The position numbers and the translations under genes are program-made. Of a stretch of DNA of 64,000 nucleotides, positions 17,968 through 27,782 are shown piece after piece. How positions within the stretch are numbered: the stretch's first letter is position 1; every line of letters starts with the position of its first letter. The stretch spans positions 1 to 64,000 of the forward strand of contig JBIKUD010000010.1 of the NCBI GenBank assembly GCA_044347745.1, given 5' to 3'. The DNA comes from JAIBBV01 sp044347745 (lineage in GTDB: Bacteria; Bdellovibrionota_C; UBA2361; JAFLCA01). Below the pieces are notes generated by a model. It searched no databases, was not told the DNA's origin, and worked only from the letters and a program-made list of their open reading frames with translations.

Positions 17968-19512
17968 TTAAAGATACGGCTGCGTATCCCGTCTCTTCCT
18001 TCGCCTCGTCTCAGCATGAGCCGAAGCACTTGCGTCAATATGTGCTGAACCTTGCCCATCGGCCGAGGTATCAAATAGTGCTTCAACAAAATCTCTTGCC
18101 ACAAATGGCCGTAAATCTTGAGGCCCTTCTCCCACTCCGATATAGCGCACGGGAAGCCCAAGTTCTTCCTTAATTGCCACCACGATGCCGCCTTTGGGTG
18201 TTCCATCAAGTTTGGTGACAATTAAACCAGACAATTTTGTTGCCTCGTTAAACTCGCGTGCTTGCTGCAACGCATTCTGGCCCGTGGCTCCATCAACCAC
18301 CAAAATGGCTTCGTGTGGCGCTCCAGCAATATGTTTACTTACCATGCTGCTAACGCCTTCAAGCTCCTGCATCAAATTTGTTTTAGTATGCAAGCGGCCT
18401 GCTGTATCAATTAATACCACATCCATTTGCAGCTCTTTGGCTTTGTTCATGCCCTCAAACACCACTGTTTGCGGCTTGGCATTGGGTGCGCCCGATACAA
18501 CGGGCACATCAATGCGTTTACCCCACTCAACAAGCTGATCAACGGCAGCGGCTCTAAATGTGTCAGCAGCGACCAATAAAACTCTGGCCCCGGCTGCTTT
18601 CCACATATGTGCGAGCTTAGCGGTGGTGGTTGTTTTACCCACTCCATTCACACCTACTACTAATACAACCAAAGGATCTGCACCGCGTTTTTTAGGCAAA
18701 ATGGCCGCGTCCTGGTGGGCATTTTTCTCTAAAATTGAAAGCACTTTCATTTTAAGCACTGCGAGCAACCGTGGCTCATCCACTGCTGCACCAGAGGCAA
18801 CTTCTGCCTTTAATTCTTCAAGCAGCGCCTGGCTTGTTTTTACGCCTAAGTCGCTACTCACAAGCAAAGCCTCAAGCTCTGCCAAAGTCTGAGGCTCTAT
18901 TTGAGTTTTGCCACCAAAAAGCGAACGAATTTTTTCAAATAAACCCAGTCGAGATTTTACAAGTCTTTTACTTAAAGATTCCGGCTCTACCTCTGGTTGG
19001 CTTAAGAGCTGGGCTGCTGGGGAAAAAGTTGGCGCTGGGGTTACGGGTTCAGCAGCTAGACTGGGTTCAGCAGTCTCTGGGGCATCAAACGTCTGAGGAG
19101 CAGCAGAAACTAAACTAGCAGCATCAACAAAACCATCAGCATCACCACTGCCGACCGCGCCAAGCTGTTTAAGCATGGCTCGGGCTTCAGCGAGCTCTTG
19201 CTTGACATAGCCAACTTCGCCTTTAAAAAGTTCAAGTGCGCGCGCAGTTTCGGTACGCGCTTCGTTAAACTGCATCTCTAGGCGCTCAACTCGGCCACCT
19301 ATATTATCGTAACGTTCAAATGCCCCCGCTTTCCCAGCCTCGCGTTTTGGGCCACGAAATAATGCAATCAAACCAAGCGTCAACGCCAAAAGTGACATCA
19401 GTAATAGAGTGACCACCACATCGGCAACCGCATTACCCGTGCCAAACTGCTTAGAGAGCTCGGTTGCATATTGCAAAAACGAGGAGGTAGTTGTTTGAAA
19501 ATCCATGGGCAT
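17968..19512 (-). CDS. ftsY: Signal recognition particle receptor FtsY, with N-terminal membrane segment
   Basis: The protein has 514 residues. The C-terminal NG domain (from about residue 210) shows the GTPase motifs GVNGVGKTTTTAKLA, AADTFRAAAVDQL, DTAGRLHTK and TKLDGTPKGG; it docks SRP-ribosome complexes at the membrane for co-translational insertion. Residues about 27-54 (ADVVVTLLLMSLLALTLGLI) form one hydrophobic helix, followed by a helical and acidic linker. E. coli FtsY lacks a membrane helix, but several other lineages have one. After the usual end (FVEALF) there is an Ala/Ser/Arg-rich tail of about 35 residues. It lies 105 bp downstream of smc on the same strand. Confidence 0.95.
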   Translation of the reverse strand: MPMDFQTTTSSFLQYATELSKQFGTGNAVADVVVTLLLMSLLALTLGLIALFRGPKREAGKAGAFERYDNIGGRVERLEMQFNEARTETARALELFKGEVGYVKQELAEARAMLKQLGAVGSGDADGFVDAASLVSAAPQTFDAPETAEPSLAAEPVTPAPTFSPAAQLLSQPEVEPESLSKRLVKSRLGLFEKIRSLFGGKTQIEPQTLAELEALLVSSDLGVKTSQALLEELKAEVASGAAVDEPRLLAVLKMKVLSILEKNAHQDAAILPKKRGADPLVVLVVGVNGVGKTTTTAKLAHMWKAAGARVLLVAADTFRAAAVDQLVEWGKRIDVPVVSGAPNAKPQTVVFEGMNKAKELQMDVVLIDTAGRLHTKTNLMQELEGVSSMVSKHIAGAPHEAILVVDGATGQNALQQAREFNEATKLSGLIVTKLDGTPKGGIVVAIKEELGLPVRYIGVGEGPQDLRPFVARDFVEALFDTSADGQGSAHIDASASAHAETRRRKRRDTQPYL

Positions 19513-19617
19513 TTACCTATCGAAATACGTAAGGTCTTCAGTTTTTAGAAGACAAAACAATAGCATGGCTATGAGGTGAGGCCAATTTAACCGCTAACTA
19601 TGCGAGAATTCAGGGGC

Positions 19618-22600
19618 TTAAGCCACCTGCGAGTAGGCTTCCTGCAGAGACACTGAAATAGTGCGCGAGGCCCCCGGTTCCTGCATGGTCACGCCAATCA
19701 GCCTATCTGACGTAGCCATAGAGTTCTTATTGTGGGTAATCATTAAGAACTGTGTGCGTTTACTCATGTCTTTAATAAGTGACAAGAAGCGCACAAGGTT
19801 AGCTTCATCAAGTGGGGCATCAACTTCGTCCAGCACACAGAGTGGGCTTGGTTTCTCCATAAACATGCCCAAGATAAGGGCTGTAGCGCACAGTGCTTTT
19901 TCACCGCCAGACATAAGCTCGATAGACTTAAGCTTTTTGCCTGGAGGACGGGCGATAATTTCAACGCCAGAATCAAGCGGCTTGCTTGGATCCAAAAGTT
20001 CGAGGGAACCTCTCCCGCCACCGAACAAACGCGGGACCAACTTCGAGAAGTTCTCTCTAACCGCATTAAATGTTGCAACAAAGCGCTTTTCAGAGGTTTC
20101 AGTAAGGCGTTCAATAGTGCGTTTTAATACCTGCGCTGCATGATCGAGGTCATGACGCTGCGCACTTAAATCTTCGAGGCGCTTACGTTCCTCTTCGTAA
20201 CGCTGAATAGAGCTTGGGTCTACCTCACCTTCACGCGCAATGCGTGACTTTAGTTTTCCAAGTTCTTCGCTAAACTCTTGGCGCACTTTAAGCTCAAGTC
20301 GTTGCATTTGCTCGGCGCGACTCAAAAGTACCGAAAACTGTTCTGGTCCACACTCAATTTCAATGCGCTCCCGCAAGTTTTGCCTCTCAAGCGCAACTTT
20401 CTGCACTGAAAGCTCGAGGGAATTCACGGCACTGCGAGCTTTATCCAATGCCTGGCGTGCTGCATGTACCTGGTTTGCAAAATGGGCCAACTTTTCGCGC
20501 CCCTCACGCCGCACTTTATCTTGGGAAGCATACTCTGCTTGCAGTTTTTCAAGTTCTGCTTTTAATTCTTGCTCTTGATCGGGAACTAAATTTTTAAGTT
20601 CCTCTGCTAGGCGCGCTTCTTCGGCTCGCAGCTCTTGAATTTTATGCTCACACTCTTTTACTTGCTGCTGAGTCTTTAATACGTCTCCATCAACTTGCTC
20701 AAAGGTACGACGCTCGGCCTGTAAGCGCCCCACCACGGTGCCACGTTGATTTACAAGTTCCCTTACCTTTGCTTGGCGTTCACGGCTGCGACGTAAGGCG
20801 TCATTTTGAAGGCTCTCTGCCTCACGCAAAGCGCTTTGTGCCTCGTCTTTTGCTTTTTGAAGCTCTTGTTGTTTCGCTTCGAGCTCTTGTACCCGAGCCT
20901 CCAGTTCAATTGCCTTATTCTTTAACTGAATTACACCGCCCTCATGTCTTAGGCTGTAGAAACTATACTCAGTTAAAATATCACCATCTTGCGTAACAAT
21001 GGTAATTCCTTTAGCCGAAACTCCTGAGTTTAAGAAAGCTTTTGCAGCGGCCAAAGTGTCGGCCACATAGACAGCTCCCAATAGCCTATGGGCTACAAGC
21101 GCAAACTCGGCATTCACTTCAACTACATCGAGGAGTCTTGTAAACGGGATGTCAGCTCTTGCTGCTTCAGGAGCTTCCGTTGCATCAAGCCCCGCGCGCT
21201 TAAATACGCCTAAACTGGAGCGCTTTTTCTTATCCTGTGCATGAGAACTATAGGCCTCTGCAACAAACTGCTCTGCAACTGCCAGTGGATCTTCAGTTAC
21301 CAAAAACTGCGCTCGTTCGGCCAAAACAGCTTGCGCTGCTTTTGAGTAAGCCGGAGGCACCCGAAGCCCATCAACCAGAAGCTGGCTAGACTCTGAAAGG
21401 CGTTTTAAAAACTGAGAATGTGGCGATGAAAGTGTATCTTTAAGCTGCGTAATCGGACTATTTGCAACAAGTTGTTCTTTCGCAGCACGCAGACTACTTT
21501 GTTTTGAAATGAGCTCTTCTCGCACCACCCGCAATTCTTGTTCTCGCTGGCGCAGTTGCTCGCGCTTTGAGGTGACGGACTCAGAGGCCTGACGCAGCTC
21601 GTCTTCTCCCCCTGTTTCAAACTCGGCTATTTCTTTGCTCAGCGCTTTTTCACGTTCCTCAAGATTCAATATCTCTTGCTGTGCGCTGGTTTTTCGCGAG
21701 GCCAAAGTCACAATGCGCTCTTCGAGGCGACGAGCTTCCGTGCCGCGAGCCTGCACAAATGCATTAATTTCACCGATTCGCGCTTTGCGTCCCGAACGCT
21801 GGCGTTCGCGTTGATGAATCTCCTCAGAGAGGCTATCTATCTTTCGGCGCACCGTGTCGCTTTCTATATCAAGCGCAGAAAGTTGGCCGCGAGCCTCAAT
21901 TTCTTGAGCTTGCACAAGCTGCAAAGCAGCCTCAGCCCGCTCTTGTTCAGCAACAACTCCGGCGCGCTGAGACTCTACTTGTTTTTCCGTTTCGCGAAGT
22001 TCAACGGCTTTATCTAAAAACAAGGCGTCTTCCAGCACTGCAAGACGATCTTTAATTTCCTGACGTGCTTCAGCACGGGCTGCCTGACGCTTAAGTGAGG
22101 AAACCTGGCGCTCAACTTCTTTCAAAATATCATCAATACGCGAGATATTTACGCCCGTTTCTTCAAGGCGTCTGGTTGCAGAAGCAATTTTATCTCTGAA
22201 GCCAAGTACACCAGCTGCTTCTTCCAAAATAAGTCGGCGCTCTTCGGGTTTAGCGGTCACAATGCGCGACACCTCGCCTTGAGCAACAATGGTGTGGGAC
22301 CTTGCACCAAGGCCAATGGCGCGGAAAAAGTCTTTAACGTCTTTTAGGCGACAAGGAACGCGATTTATAAAAAACTCAGACTCGCCGCTACGATATAATC
22401 GACGGGTTACTTGAACCTCGTTTACTGCCTTGAGCCAGCTAAAACGTGTTAAAAAAGTGGCGGCTACAGGCTCTTTGCTAGCCTCTTCAGACTCTGTTGT
22501 CGGGGCTGGCGCTGAGCTAGGGGCATCTGCGGCTTCGGAAGCCACTGCATCTACTGCTTCAGCAGCAGCTTCAGCCTGCGGGGCTTGTTCATCTAGACCG

Positions 22601-23055
22601 CCAGAAATAACGGTTAAATTTGGCCTGTTTTCTTTTTCCTGCTGCGACTCTGATGTTGCTTCTTCAGGCGTAACCTCAGTTGAAGCTTGGGCATTCAGCC
22701 CTTCTTCTTCTGGGTCTATTTCCATTGCCGCAAGCTGCGCTACAAGGTCAGCTTCCATGGCAGGAGAGACGAGATCGGCAAAAAAGTTGGCCTCGGTTGA
22801 ACGCAGGGTTATAGAAACTTCGGCAAGACCCAGCGGACGCAATTTGTCGGTGCCGTTAAAGATAACGTCTTCTAAGGAGGCTCCGCGCAAGTTGCTGGCC
22901 TTGGTTTCTCCCAAAACCCAGCGTAAGGCATCGACAACATTAGATTTTCCGCAGCCATTCGGCCCCACCACGCCCGTTACCCCGCCATCAAGCGGAATAA
23001 CTACTTTTTCCATAAACGATTTAAAGCCGAAAATTTCAATTCTTGATACGCGCAT
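19618..23055 (-). CDS. smc: Chromosome segregation ATPase SMC with a large acidic head insertion
   Basis: The protein has 1145 residues. Walker A is GPNGCGKSN (residues 31-39), the ABC signature is LMSGGEKALCA and Walker B is CVLDEVDAPLD near the C-terminus. Two long coiled coils flank a hinge at roughly residues 520-680. SMC compacts and segregates chromosomes with ScpA/ScpB, which are not in the window. Between LGLAEVSITL (about residue 84) and VNEVQVTRRLYRSGESE (about 211) the usual link of some 20 residues is replaced by about 125 residues rich in Glu and Ala, which should form a flexible acidic lobe on the head. The frame is intact across it. Confidence 0.96.
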   Translation of the reverse strand: MRVSRIEIFGFKSFMEKVVIPLDGGVTGVVGPNGCGKSNVVDALRWVLGETKASNLRGASLEDVIFNGTDKLRPLGLAEVSITLRSTEANFFADLVSPAMEADLVAQLAAMEIDPEEEGLNAQASTEVTPEEATSESQQEKENRPNLTVISGGLDEQAPQAEAAAEAVDAVASEAADAPSSAPAPTTESEEASKEPVAATFLTRFSWLKAVNEVQVTRRLYRSGESEFFINRVPCRLKDVKDFFRAIGLGARSHTIVAQGEVSRIVTAKPEERRLILEEAAGVLGFRDKIASATRRLEETGVNISRIDDILKEVERQVSSLKRQAARAEARQEIKDRLAVLEDALFLDKAVELRETEKQVESQRAGVVAEQERAEAALQLVQAQEIEARGQLSALDIESDTVRRKIDSLSEEIHQRERQRSGRKARIGEINAFVQARGTEARRLEERIVTLASRKTSAQQEILNLEEREKALSKEIAEFETGGEDELRQASESVTSKREQLRQREQELRVVREELISKQSSLRAAKEQLVANSPITQLKDTLSSPHSQFLKRLSESSQLLVDGLRVPPAYSKAAQAVLAERAQFLVTEDPLAVAEQFVAEAYSSHAQDKKKRSSLGVFKRAGLDATEAPEAARADIPFTRLLDVVEVNAEFALVAHRLLGAVYVADTLAAAKAFLNSGVSAKGITIVTQDGDILTEYSFYSLRHEGGVIQLKNKAIELEARVQELEAKQQELQKAKDEAQSALREAESLQNDALRRSRERQAKVRELVNQRGTVVGRLQAERRTFEQVDGDVLKTQQQVKECEHKIQELRAEEARLAEELKNLVPDQEQELKAELEKLQAEYASQDKVRREGREKLAHFANQVHAARQALDKARSAVNSLELSVQKVALERQNLRERIEIECGPEQFSVLLSRAEQMQRLELKVRQEFSEELGKLKSRIAREGEVDPSSIQRYEEERKRLEDLSAQRHDLDHAAQVLKRTIERLTETSEKRFVATFNAVRENFSKLVPRLFGGGRGSLELLDPSKPLDSGVEIIARPPGKKLKSIELMSGGEKALCATALILGMFMEKPSPLCVLDEVDAPLDEANLVRFLSLIKDMSKRTQFLMITHNKNSMATSDRLIGVTMQEPGASRTISVSLQEAYSQVA

Positions 23056-23239
23056 GGGCTAATTACCGTCAAAAAAAGGCCGCAATTGGTTTTGACTCTA
23101 CAGCTTTAAGCAATTTAAAGAAAGATGATTTGCCTTCTCAGCAATAAACTCGATGGAAATGGATGTACGTTCTGCCTGATATCGCCTTCACGGGCTATCC
23201 TGGGAGCAGTTAAGCCACTGGGATTAATTTGAGATCAAT

Positions 23240-23887
23240 TTAAGACCCGTTCCCCGTCTCGGATGAGGTTTTTACCTGCGGCTTTTCTTCTGCCCCAGGC
23301 CCTTGCAGCACTTCGCCTAAGACCAAGGTTGAATATTCAACCGCGCCCCAGTAAGAAACAGCCAAAGAAAGTAAAAGAAGGTTTACGCCTAACGTTTGGC
23401 AAGTCACTCCAAAGCCAAAAATGCGCAGTTTGGTTTCATGCAGCAAAAGCAGCACGATGGCCACCATTTGAAAGCCACTTTTAATTTTGCCGCTGGCACT
23501 CGCTGCCAGCACCAGCCCCTTGGTTGCCGCGATGCTGCGAAGTCCAGTCACCCAAATTTCGCGTGCCAGCACCAAAACCACCATCCAAGCCGGCACCCAA
23601 GGCGCACCATCGAAATCTGACCGCTGCGCAACCAGCATAATTAAAGCTGCCATGACTAAAATTTTGTCAGCCAATGGATCGAGCAATTTACCGGCATCTG
23701 AGACAGCGCCAAACTTACGCGCAAGATATCCGTCAACAAGATCGGTTAACGCCGCTACCACAAACACAAAGGTGGCAAGCTTCACCATAAAAGGCGTTGG
23801 TTCAATAAGCAGCAAGACAAATACTGGAATAAGAGCTAGGCGCAACAGCGTCAGCCAATTAGGGATTTTTTGAACCAGTTCTCGCAT
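23240..23887 (-). CDS. pgsA: CDP-diacylglycerol-glycerol-3-phosphate 3-phosphatidyltransferase
   Basis: The 215-residue membrane enzyme makes phosphatidylglycerol phosphate from CDP-diacylglycerol and glycerol 3-phosphate. The CDP-alcohol phosphotransferase motif is complete: DLVDGYLAR, then DAGKLLDPLADK, giving the DxxDGxxAR...GxxxDxxxD pattern. Several hydrophobic helices flank it, and the N-terminus VQKIPNWLTLLRLALIPVFV is typical. The last 25 residues are a charged tail rather than the usual short end. Its start overlaps the end of the upstream lytic transglycosylase by 29 bp, so the two are translationally linked. Confidence 0.95.
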   Translation of the reverse strand: MRELVQKIPNWLTLLRLALIPVFVLLLIEPTPFMVKLATFVFVVAALTDLVDGYLARKFGAVSDAGKLLDPLADKILVMAALIMLVAQRSDFDGAPWVPAWMVVLVLAREIWVTGLRSIAATKGLVLAASASGKIKSGFQMVAIVLLLLHETKLRIFGFGVTCQTLGVNLLLLSLAVSYWGAVEYSTLVLGEVLQGPGAEEKPQVKTSSETGNGS

Positions 23888-24572
23888 TCTCTAATTCTTT
23901 TTTTCGAGCGACCGCGTATCTGCTTCGCAGCGCCAATACTTTTTCAACGTAATCCCGAGTTTCATCATAAGGGGGAATTCCCTTATATTGGTCAACTGCT
24001 CCTGGGCCCGCATTGTATGCAGCGAGCGCCAGTCTAAGGTCTCCGGCGTATTTTCTCAATAACATAGCCAAAAAGCGACTACCGGCATGAATATTCTCAT
24101 AAGGGTCAAACGAATTTTTGACACCAAACTCCTTTGCTAATGGCGGCATAAGCTGCATAAGGCCCCGAGCCCCTTTTGGAGAAACAGCTTTCGGGTTAAA
24201 GGCAGATTCGGCATGAATGACCGCGCGTATAAGATCTTCAGTAATGCCATGGGTGCGAGCTGCAGCGCGAATTAAATCGCTATGGGCAGCCGTAAATAAT
24301 TTGCTTCCCAAAGATTTTGCTCGCCTTGGCCCCAAAATGGAGTACGACACACCCTTGGAGGTAAAAACTTCTGCTTTGGTGCCCTCAGGCGGAGCCTTGG
24401 TGGTAAATCGAACTGCGCCGCTTTTGTCTTTGTAGACATAAATGGGGTTTGCAAAACTTTGGCTAGGCGCACCAGCCCAAAGGAAAACCCCAAAAAGGGG
24501 CAGCACGAACTTTGAATTCAAAGTTTTCTTCTGCACTTCTGTGCTTCGATGCAAACGTTGCTTTAGCTTCAC
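23859..24572 (-). CDS. Lytic murein transglycosylase, SLT domain
   Basis: This 237-residue exported protein would cleave the glycan strands of peptidoglycan. A signal-like segment (FVLPLFGVFLWAGAPSQSFA) follows a basic start; then a small DUF4124-like region (NPIYVYKDKSGAVRFTTKAP) and the SLT domain from about residue 95. The catalytic Glu lies in AVIHAESAFNPKAVS, followed by GARGLMQLMP, NIHAGSRFLAMLL and ALAAYNAGPGAV, the standard motifs. It overlaps pgsA by 29 bp and lies 12 bp after the HDOD gene. Confidence 0.93.
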   Translation of the reverse strand: MKLKQRLHRSTEVQKKTLNSKFVLPLFGVFLWAGAPSQSFANPIYVYKDKSGAVRFTTKAPPEGTKAEVFTSKGVSYSILGPRRAKSLGSKLFTAAHSDLIRAAARTHGITEDLIRAVIHAESAFNPKAVSPKGARGLMQLMPPLAKEFGVKNSFDPYENIHAGSRFLAMLLRKYAGDLRLALAAYNAGPGAVDQYKGIPPYDETRDYVEKVLALRSRYAVARKKELENARTGSKNP

Positions 24573-24584
24573 CGACGTCGCACC

Positions 24585-26144
24585 TTAACGATAAGCAGCA
24601 GGAACACCCTGCCAAAGTTCGGCTAACGCAATTACGGAAACCTGCTCTTGAGTCTCAAGTGGGCTGGCATTTTTATTCTCTAACTTGTCAGCATAAAATA
24701 CACCAACGACTTCTCTATCGCTCACAATCGGAAAGGCACAAAATGGCCAATCATCGCCATAAATCGGATCGCCCGTAAAAATAACCTTACCTTCAATAAA
24801 CGCCTGCACATCGGGCATAAAGTCGGCATTGGACGCCTTTAAAAGTCGTGGAGTAACCACGCTTTGTTTGGGTGCTTGTCCAAAAAGGACGGTAGGCTCA
24901 AGTAGTCGCCCGTCGGCGCTGGGCCGAAAGAGCATGGCTCTATCAAATTGCATCGCATGCACAAGTGCCTGAAGTGTGCACATTACCGCTTGCGGCAAAA
25001 ACCCAGGCTCCCCCTCGCCCGGCACCGATTTAAGTGAGGCACGTAATTCGTAAAGATAAGGGTTAATTCGCTCGGCTAGCGGCGAATATTGGGGGTGCCG
25101 TTTGCGAGCAACTCCATCGGCCCCCACCATCTCATCTTGATATTCAATTAAGTAACTAGGCAAACGGTACCCCTTTACTCCCAAAAGCTGCATGCGACGA
25201 ACAAATCCCAACGCAGCCTCTCCAAGAGCTGATTCAATTTGCTCCTGTTTTATTCCAGATTTTTCTGCATACTCGTCAATAAGAGTATCAACTTCATCTT
25301 TACCCGAAAAACGCCCAATTTCGTCAGCCAGACGGTTGGCAATAAAGCTTACTCGCACCATTAAAAGCGCCTCCGCACTATCTTCGCCAGCCCCTCCACG
25401 ACGGTTCCAAGGGGGCAATTCTAGGTGCTGAACCACTTTGGAAATATTCAGTGGGATATGCGAATTATCACAAAGACCAGAGGCAAGATCGTAGAGAGAC
25501 TTCCCCAGCGCCTTTTTAATATTGCGCTCAAACACATTGCGTCCTTCAAGGGAGCGATCAAGCTGCAAAGCAGCATAAATATTTGGCTTTATGTAAGCCA
25601 TAAGCAGCAGTGGCAAACGCGAGAGCTGGCTCCAAAGCGCCGCTCGCTCGCGTAAGGGCGAGCGCGGTGCCACTATGCGGGCGAGATCTTCGGCAATTTG
25701 CTGCGCCAAAACCATGCGATGTAAGGCGCCCAGCCCCAAGGCGCGACCCAAGAATACGGCCTGATAATTTTTAGGTTCGCCAAAATCTCTCAGTGCATCC
25801 GCAGTACGACGAAATCCAAGGCGTTGCACCACGCCAAGCATAGACTCAACCGGATTATTGCGGGCAAACATCGCGCTGTTCGTCTGGCCTAAAAGCCTTA
25901 AGGGGGCAATTGGGTCAGTGGCCATTAGCTCGGCAATCAACTCGGGTCCACCTGCTCCACTTGCCAAAAACTTTTGAGATTCCTGAACTAAATTAAGCGA
26001 CGAAGGATACTGCCCGTTTGCTTGAGCGAGCGATTTAAAATAGGCCTCAAGCATCAGCCCCGTACCTTCAGGTAGCTGCGCTCCAGCCGTGGTTAAATTT
26101 TGTAAGGCTTCATTACACATGACCTCTATGATGGTCGGCATCAT
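24585..26144 (-). CDS. HDOD-like signalling protein with C-terminal GAF-like domain
   Basis: This 519-residue protein appears cytoplasmic. Residues about 70-330 resemble the HDOD domain: ELIAELMATDPIAPLRLLGQ then NPVESMLGVVQRLGFRRTADAL, the usual 'nonorthodox HD' opening; the metal-binding HD pair is not obvious. Residues about 385-515 look like a GAF domain (MQFDRAMLFRPSADGR ... FPIVSDREVVGVFYADK). HDOD proteins are regulators in chemotaxis, c-di-GMP and stress responses. The gene precedes the transglycosylase by 12 bp and probably heads that operon. The domain calls rest on pattern resemblance only. Confidence 0.6.
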   Translation of the reverse strand: MMPTIIEVMCNEALQNLTTAGAQLPEGTGLMLEAYFKSLAQANGQYPSSLNLVQESQKFLASGAGGPELIAELMATDPIAPLRLLGQTNSAMFARNNPVESMLGVVQRLGFRRTADALRDFGEPKNYQAVFLGRALGLGALHRMVLAQQIAEDLARIVAPRSPLRERAALWSQLSRLPLLLMAYIKPNIYAALQLDRSLEGRNVFERNIKKALGKSLYDLASGLCDNSHIPLNISKVVQHLELPPWNRRGGAGEDSAEALLMVRVSFIANRLADEIGRFSGKDEVDTLIDEYAEKSGIKQEQIESALGEAALGFVRRMQLLGVKGYRLPSYLIEYQDEMVGADGVARKRHPQYSPLAERINPYLYELRASLKSVPGEGEPGFLPQAVMCTLQALVHAMQFDRAMLFRPSADGRLLEPTVLFGQAPKQSVVTPRLLKASNADFMPDVQAFIEGKVIFTGDPIYGDDWPFCAFPIVSDREVVGVFYADKLENKNASPLETQEQVSVIALAELWQGVPAAYR

Positions 26145-26238
26145 AGTGGTTTCACAAGAGAGTATTCAGCCCAAATGCTGTAAAAAAAGCCAAGATTTCA
26201 GTAGCTTGACAGGATAATGGGGTACTACCCCAGCGGGC

Positions 26239-27117
26239 TTACGCAAATAGGGGCATTTGCCTATCTTTTAGGTGTGGACGGTCCTTTAAAATAAGCTTTT
26301 CCGGAGCTCGTTTCTCAATTTCTGTAAGTAAAACCCTGGCAGAATCAGGTCGTAGCCAATGAAACTTTCGGTCCTGAGCTAACTTTTGGGCGACTACATT
26401 GGTTCTGAGGCGTCGCTCTACTCGCTCGCTGCCATCGGTTATAGATCGCACATGAATCCCGTCGGCATGCGCTATCAGGGTGTCCGCAAATCTGCCTGCA
26501 TCTGCCTTCCAGTCTCCATACGGAAGCACCGGCGCCACTTGAATATTAACCTCAATACCAAAGCGCCTTAAGGCCGTGGCCATTTTAAGGCGCTCCTCTA
26601 CTCGGGGCAGTTGCGAGGTGTAGCGCCGCGCAGATTCTTCAAGGTTGGTTTCTAATCCCAAAGTTACTGCACAATGGCAGCCCAGTCTTGTAAGCACCGG
26701 CATAGCAATTACCAGCAAAGGAGATCGCGTCTGCACCACCAGCAAGCCTGGAGTGTACTTTTTAAAGAGCTCTAAAAACCGCATACTTGCATCAAATTTT
26801 GCTTCAAATGGCAAAAACGGATCGGTGGTGACTCCAAAATACACACAGGCGCTACGCAAAACGCCCTGTGAGGAAAGCCGCATAAGATGCCTCTCAAGCT
26901 CGCAAAAGGGATTTTGTTTATTCAATGTATAGCGGCTTCGTAATCGAGTTAGTTCGGTGTCATCGTCAATTTTGAGACAATAATGATCACGAGGATCTTC
27001 GGTATCAGGAAACTTGTGCTGGCCAAAAGCAATTCCATTGGCGAACGAATCTACGCTGTAGACGATATTATAGTTTGACTTCGGCATGAGGACATTTTTT
27101 TCATTTGATGATTTCAT
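26239..27117 (-). CDS. Radical-SAM-like (SplB/Rv2578c-type) protein lacking cluster cysteines
   Basis: The product has 292 residues. The region from ACVYFGVTTDPFLPFEAKF through LLVVQTRSPLLVI, VTLGLETNLEE and FGIEVNIQVAPVLPYG follows the barrel of the SPL-like radical SAM family: the TDPYQP-type motif, the TKS strand, the late Glu/Thr and the APxxPG strand. The N-terminal CxxxCxxC that binds the iron-sulfur cluster is absent; the only cysteines there are isolated (DHYCLK, NPFCEL). It is either an inactive paralogue or one that has changed chemistry. The start at 27117 is chosen for an AAGG eight bases upstream; an earlier GTG at 27165 has no usable spacing. Confidence 0.6.
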   Translation of the reverse strand: MKSSNEKNVLMPKSNYNIVYSVDSFANGIAFGQHKFPDTEDPRDHYCLKIDDDTELTRLRSRYTLNKQNPFCELERHLMRLSSQGVLRSACVYFGVTTDPFLPFEAKFDASMRFLELFKKYTPGLLVVQTRSPLLVIAMPVLTRLGCHCAVTLGLETNLEESARRYTSQLPRVEERLKMATALRRFGIEVNIQVAPVLPYGDWKADAGRFADTLIAHADGIHVRSITDGSERVERRLRTNVVAQKLAQDRKFHWLRPDSARVLLTEIEKRAPEKLILKDRPHLKDRQMPLFA

Positions 27118-27420
27118 ATCGTACCTTGCTTGTTTGTGGGGAGGCGTCCCCTCCCCTAAATTCACTCCCTCAACTTTCTCGTTAAATCGAACCCCTCTGG
27201 CCTTACTTCAAACTGCTTGAACTTATGACGCGAGTAGTCGTCAAAAGGTTCAAGAAACTTAAAGTATGTAGGCGGGTGCTGTTTAAGGGGCCTTAAGGGG
27301 GGGCCAAAAAGCCCCAAAACCCACGTTCAGTAGACTGGCCAGCGGTCCCCTAATGCGCTAGTATCGAGCGCTGGGTGGCACAATGTCACCTCATCCTCAT
27401 AATTAGTGCGGGAGTTATAA

Positions 27421-27747
27421 ATGGCTGGCAACGTTCACGAAATTTCAGATTCTTCCTTTGATGCAGATGTTCTCAAATCGGCTGTGCCTGTATTGCTTGA
27501 TTTCTGGGCACCTTGGTGTGGGCCATGTAAAAGCATAGCTCCAGTGCTCGAAGAGCTTGCAAACGAATACAGTGGCAAACTCAAAATTGCCAAAATGAAT
27601 GTAGATGATAACCCTCGTACTCCCTCGCAATTTAACGTGCGCGGCATTCCTAACCTGGTGTTTTTTAAGGGCGGAGAGCTTGTTGAGCAAATTATTGGCG
27701 CCGTGCCAAAAGAGCAACTAGTGGCAGCCATTAAGAAAGTTATCTAA
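27421..27747 (+). CDS. trxA: Thioredoxin
   Basis: The product has 108 residues, the standard size. The active site is WAPWCGPCKS, with the buried Asp in VLLDFW and the cis-proline loop RGIPNLVFFKGGE. It reduces disulfides of cytoplasmic proteins using thioredoxin reductase. GGAG lies about seven bases before the ATG. It is transcribed divergently from the radical-SAM-like gene, with a G-rich inverted repeat region (about 27283-27320) between them. Confidence 0.97.
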   Translation: MAGNVHEISDSSFDADVLKSAVPVLLDFWAPWCGPCKSIAPVLEELANEYSGKLKIAKMNVDDNPRTPSQFNVRGIPNLVFFKGGELVEQIIGAVPKEQLVAAIKKVI

Positions 27748-27782
27748 ATACCTTCTTAAGCCTCTTACAAACTAATTAGCTC

